Assembly: GCF_014650675.1 (NCBI RefSeq)
Contig: NZ_BMVK01000010.1
Location: 229,497 to 293,496 of the forward strand
Length of the DNA: 64,000 bases
DNA from: Streptomyces anulatus
GTDB taxonomy: Bacteria > Actinomycetota > Actinomycetes > Streptomycetales > Streptomycetaceae
Reading direction: 5' to 3'
Each line of letters begins with the position of its first letter. Position 1 is the stretch's first letter. Under the pieces are notes generated by a model, which saw only the letters and a list, made by a program, of their open reading frames with translations, had not been told where the DNA came from and searched no databases. This document shows positions 62,534-64,000 of the stretch, one piece after another. The position numbers and the translations under genes were made by a program.

Positions 62534-63577
62534 ATGGGTTCAGGTCAGCTGGTGACGGTGTTCGGCGCCTACGGTCACACCGGGCGGTTCGTGGTCGCGG
62601 AACTGGCCGCACGGGGGTTCGTTCCGGTGCTGTCCGGGCGCAACGCGCAGACCCTGGAGGAGCTGGCCCACGAGCACGGGCTGGAGTCCCGGGTGGCGTC
62701 GGTCGACGACCCCGCCTCGCTGGACCGGGCCCTGGCGGGAACGGTGGCGGTCATCAACTGCGCCGGCCCCTTCGCCTCGACCACCGGCCCCGTGATCGAG
62801 GCCGCGCTCCGCGCGAAGATCCCCTACCTGGACGTGGCCGCCGAGCTCGAGGCCAACCTCGACACCTTCGCCCACTACCGTGAGCGGGCCCGGGAAGCGG
62901 GAGCGGTGATCGTCCCGGCCATGGCCTTCTTCGGCGGCCTCGGCGACCTACTGACCACCGCGGCGATGGGCGACTGGATCGAGGCCGACGAGGCACACAT
63001 CGCCTATGCGCTCAGCAACTGGCACCCCACCGTCGGCACCCGGCTCTCGGGCGTAGTCTCCCGCGAGCGGCGCGGCAGCCACCGCCTGCGCTACAGCGGC
63101 GGACAGTTGGAACACCGCACCGACGCCGCACCCACCCTGGAGTGGACCTTCCCGCAACCGATGGGACCCCGGCCGGTGATCGGAGAGTTCACGATGGCCG
63201 ACGTCGTCACCGTCCCCCACCACCTCTCCATCCCCGACGTGACCACCTACATGACCGTCGAGGCTGCCCGAGACGTCGCAGCCCCCCACACGCCGGCCCC
63301 GACCGCCACCGACGAGAGCGGGCGCTCGAACCAGACCTTCCTTGTCGACGCCGTCGTCCGCTCCGGCGGAGCCGAACGCCGGGCCACGGCCGGCGGCCAG
63401 GACATCTACGCCGTCACCGCCCCCCTCGTCGTGGAGGCTCTCGAGCGCGTACTGACCGGCCGCACCAAGACCGTCGGCGTCGTCTCCGCCGGCGAGATCT
63501 TCGACGCCCCCGACTTCCTGCACGCGCTCGACCCGCACATCACACTCGACCTGCACCCGCAGGAGCGGAACGCCTGA
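62534..63577 (+). CDS. Saccharopine-dehydrogenase-like NAD(P)-binding protein
   Basis: 347-residue protein. VTVFGAYGHTGRFVVAELAA is the dinucleotide-binding loop, with VAVINCAGPFASTTGPVIEAA and AIVPAMAFFGG-type motifs as in trans-acting enoyl reductases. The C-terminal half (ATAGGQDIYAVTAPLVVEAL) is typical of this group. GGGAG precedes ATG 62534. Substrate unknown; probably regulated by the divergent GlxA-type gene. The 107-base gap upstream is the shared promoter region. Confidence 0.88.
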   Translation: MGSGQLVTVFGAYGHTGRFVVAELAARGFVPVLSGRNAQTLEELAHEHGLESRVASVDDPASLDRALAGTVAVINCAGPFASTTGPVIEAALRAKIPYLDVAAELEANLDTFAHYRERAREAGAVIVPAMAFFGGLGDLLTTAAMGDWIEADEAHIAYALSNWHPTVGTRLSGVVSRERRGSHRLRYSGGQLEHRTDAAPTLEWTFPQPMGPRPVIGEFTMADVVTVPHHLSIPDVTTYMTVEAARDVAAPHTPAPTATDESGRSNQTFLVDAVVRSGGAERRATAGGQDIYAVTAPLVVEALERVLTGRTKTVGVVSAGEIFDAPDFLHALDPHITLDLHPQERNA

Positions 63578-63587
63578 CCCGAGCCAT

Positions 63588-64000
63588 CCGCCCGGCCGTC
63601 GGGGGCACGCCCTCAGCCTCGTGCCGATCGCCGACTGGCCACTGTGGGCGTTCCGGCGCCGAGCCACCCGCCGCCGCCCGCAGTACCCCGACCGGCACGT
63701 CCGCGCGGCGCTACTGGACCGGATCGCCCGCGACGGCCCGCTCCCGATGCGAAATCTCCGCCAGAACGCCGAGCCGGGCACCGGCTGGGACTGGAGCCCG
63801 ACGAAAATGGCCGTGGAGTTCCTTCTCTGGTCCGGGGAACTCGCCTCCACCCGCCGCGCCGGCGGGCAACGCCTGTTCGACCTCGCCGAGCGCTGCATTC
63901 CCGGGAGGCACTTCACCGACCAGGAACCCGACGACATGTGCCTGACCCGGCTCCTGGGCCACGCGGGGAAAGCGCTCGGCGTCGCCACCGCGGATGATCT
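63588..64000 (+). CDS. YcaQ-type winged-helix DNA-binding protein, truncated N-terminus, runs off window
   Basis: Open frame through the window end: GHALSLVPIADWPLWAFRRR, then RAALLDRIARDGPLPMRNL and WDWSPTKMAVEFLLWSGELA, and FDLAERCIPGRHFTDQEP, as in HTH_42 (YcaQ-like) DNA glycosylases that unhook interstrand crosslinks. The first 100 or so residues, including part of the HTH and QxQ motif, are missing, so it is probably a pseudogene or its start is mis-set. Confidence 0.6.

Noticed and set aside
1..64000. tRNA, rRNA or replication origin
   Set aside because: No cloverleaf, rRNA block or DnaA-box cluster was recognised by eye.

Overview
The window is from a Streptomyces-type actinomycete chromosome. 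It is very GC-rich with G/C-biased third codon positions and GTG/TTG starts. It carries mycothiol-linked protein families, a ureC-F-G-D operon, Tat/Sec-exported pectinases, ABC-F and MMPL genes, and TIGR04222-type proteins. No rRNA, tRNA or CRISPR array was recognised.

Layout. 1-3.1 kb: 3' half of a urease operon (ureC end, ureF, ureG, ureD). 3.1-4.3 kb: a secreted propeller-like protein of unknown role. 4.4-13.7 kb: a carbohydrate regulon with a XylFGH-type ABC importer, two FGGY kinases, a D-2-hydroxyacid dehydrogenase, a histidine phosphatase and a DeoR repressor. Three related AT-rich TGTTAA palindromic sites lie at the promoters that need control. 13.7-15.2 kb: a divergent NmrA-like reductase/TetR pair. 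15.3-30.6 kb: a pectin and aldonate island with two PL1 pectate lyases, a pectin methylesterase, a tightly coupled operon (two sugar permeases, Gfo/Idh oxidoreductase, DUF6807 protein, GH43, solute-binding lipoprotein), then an IlvD-type sugar-acid dehydratase, a DapA-type aldolase and a GntR regulator. The secreted enzymes would depolymerise pectin, the ABC system would import the products, and the dehydrogenase, dehydratase and aldolase would form a non-phosphorylative route.

30.9-43.6 kb: an MMPL exporter with a NarL-type two-component system; a frameshifted LysR gene divergent from an EamA exporter; an alpha/beta hydrolase and a SnoaL-like protein; a VanJ/YafD-like EEP enzyme; a DinB protein; a TetR gene and an ABC-F gene that carry matching operators; and a GNAT enzyme.

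43.6-54.7 kb is accessory: an OmpR-type regulator with an N-terminal cysteine cluster and a small upstream gene, a small membrane protein with a membrane-anchored Mrr-like nuclease, several genes of unknown function, a TIGR04222 protein, an IS5-type transposase remnant and a DUF6585 remnant. 54.7-61.5 kb is largely decayed. It holds a broken NRPS module (PCP-C-A), an intact MATE exporter, an adenylate-kinase fragment joined to a type II thioesterase fragment, and broken XRE, HAD and GNAT genes. 61.5-64 kb returns to intact genes (GlxA-type regulator, saccharopine-dehydrogenase-like reductase) and ends in a YcaQ-type reading frame without its N-terminus. Assignments are from reading motifs and context; no database search was run.
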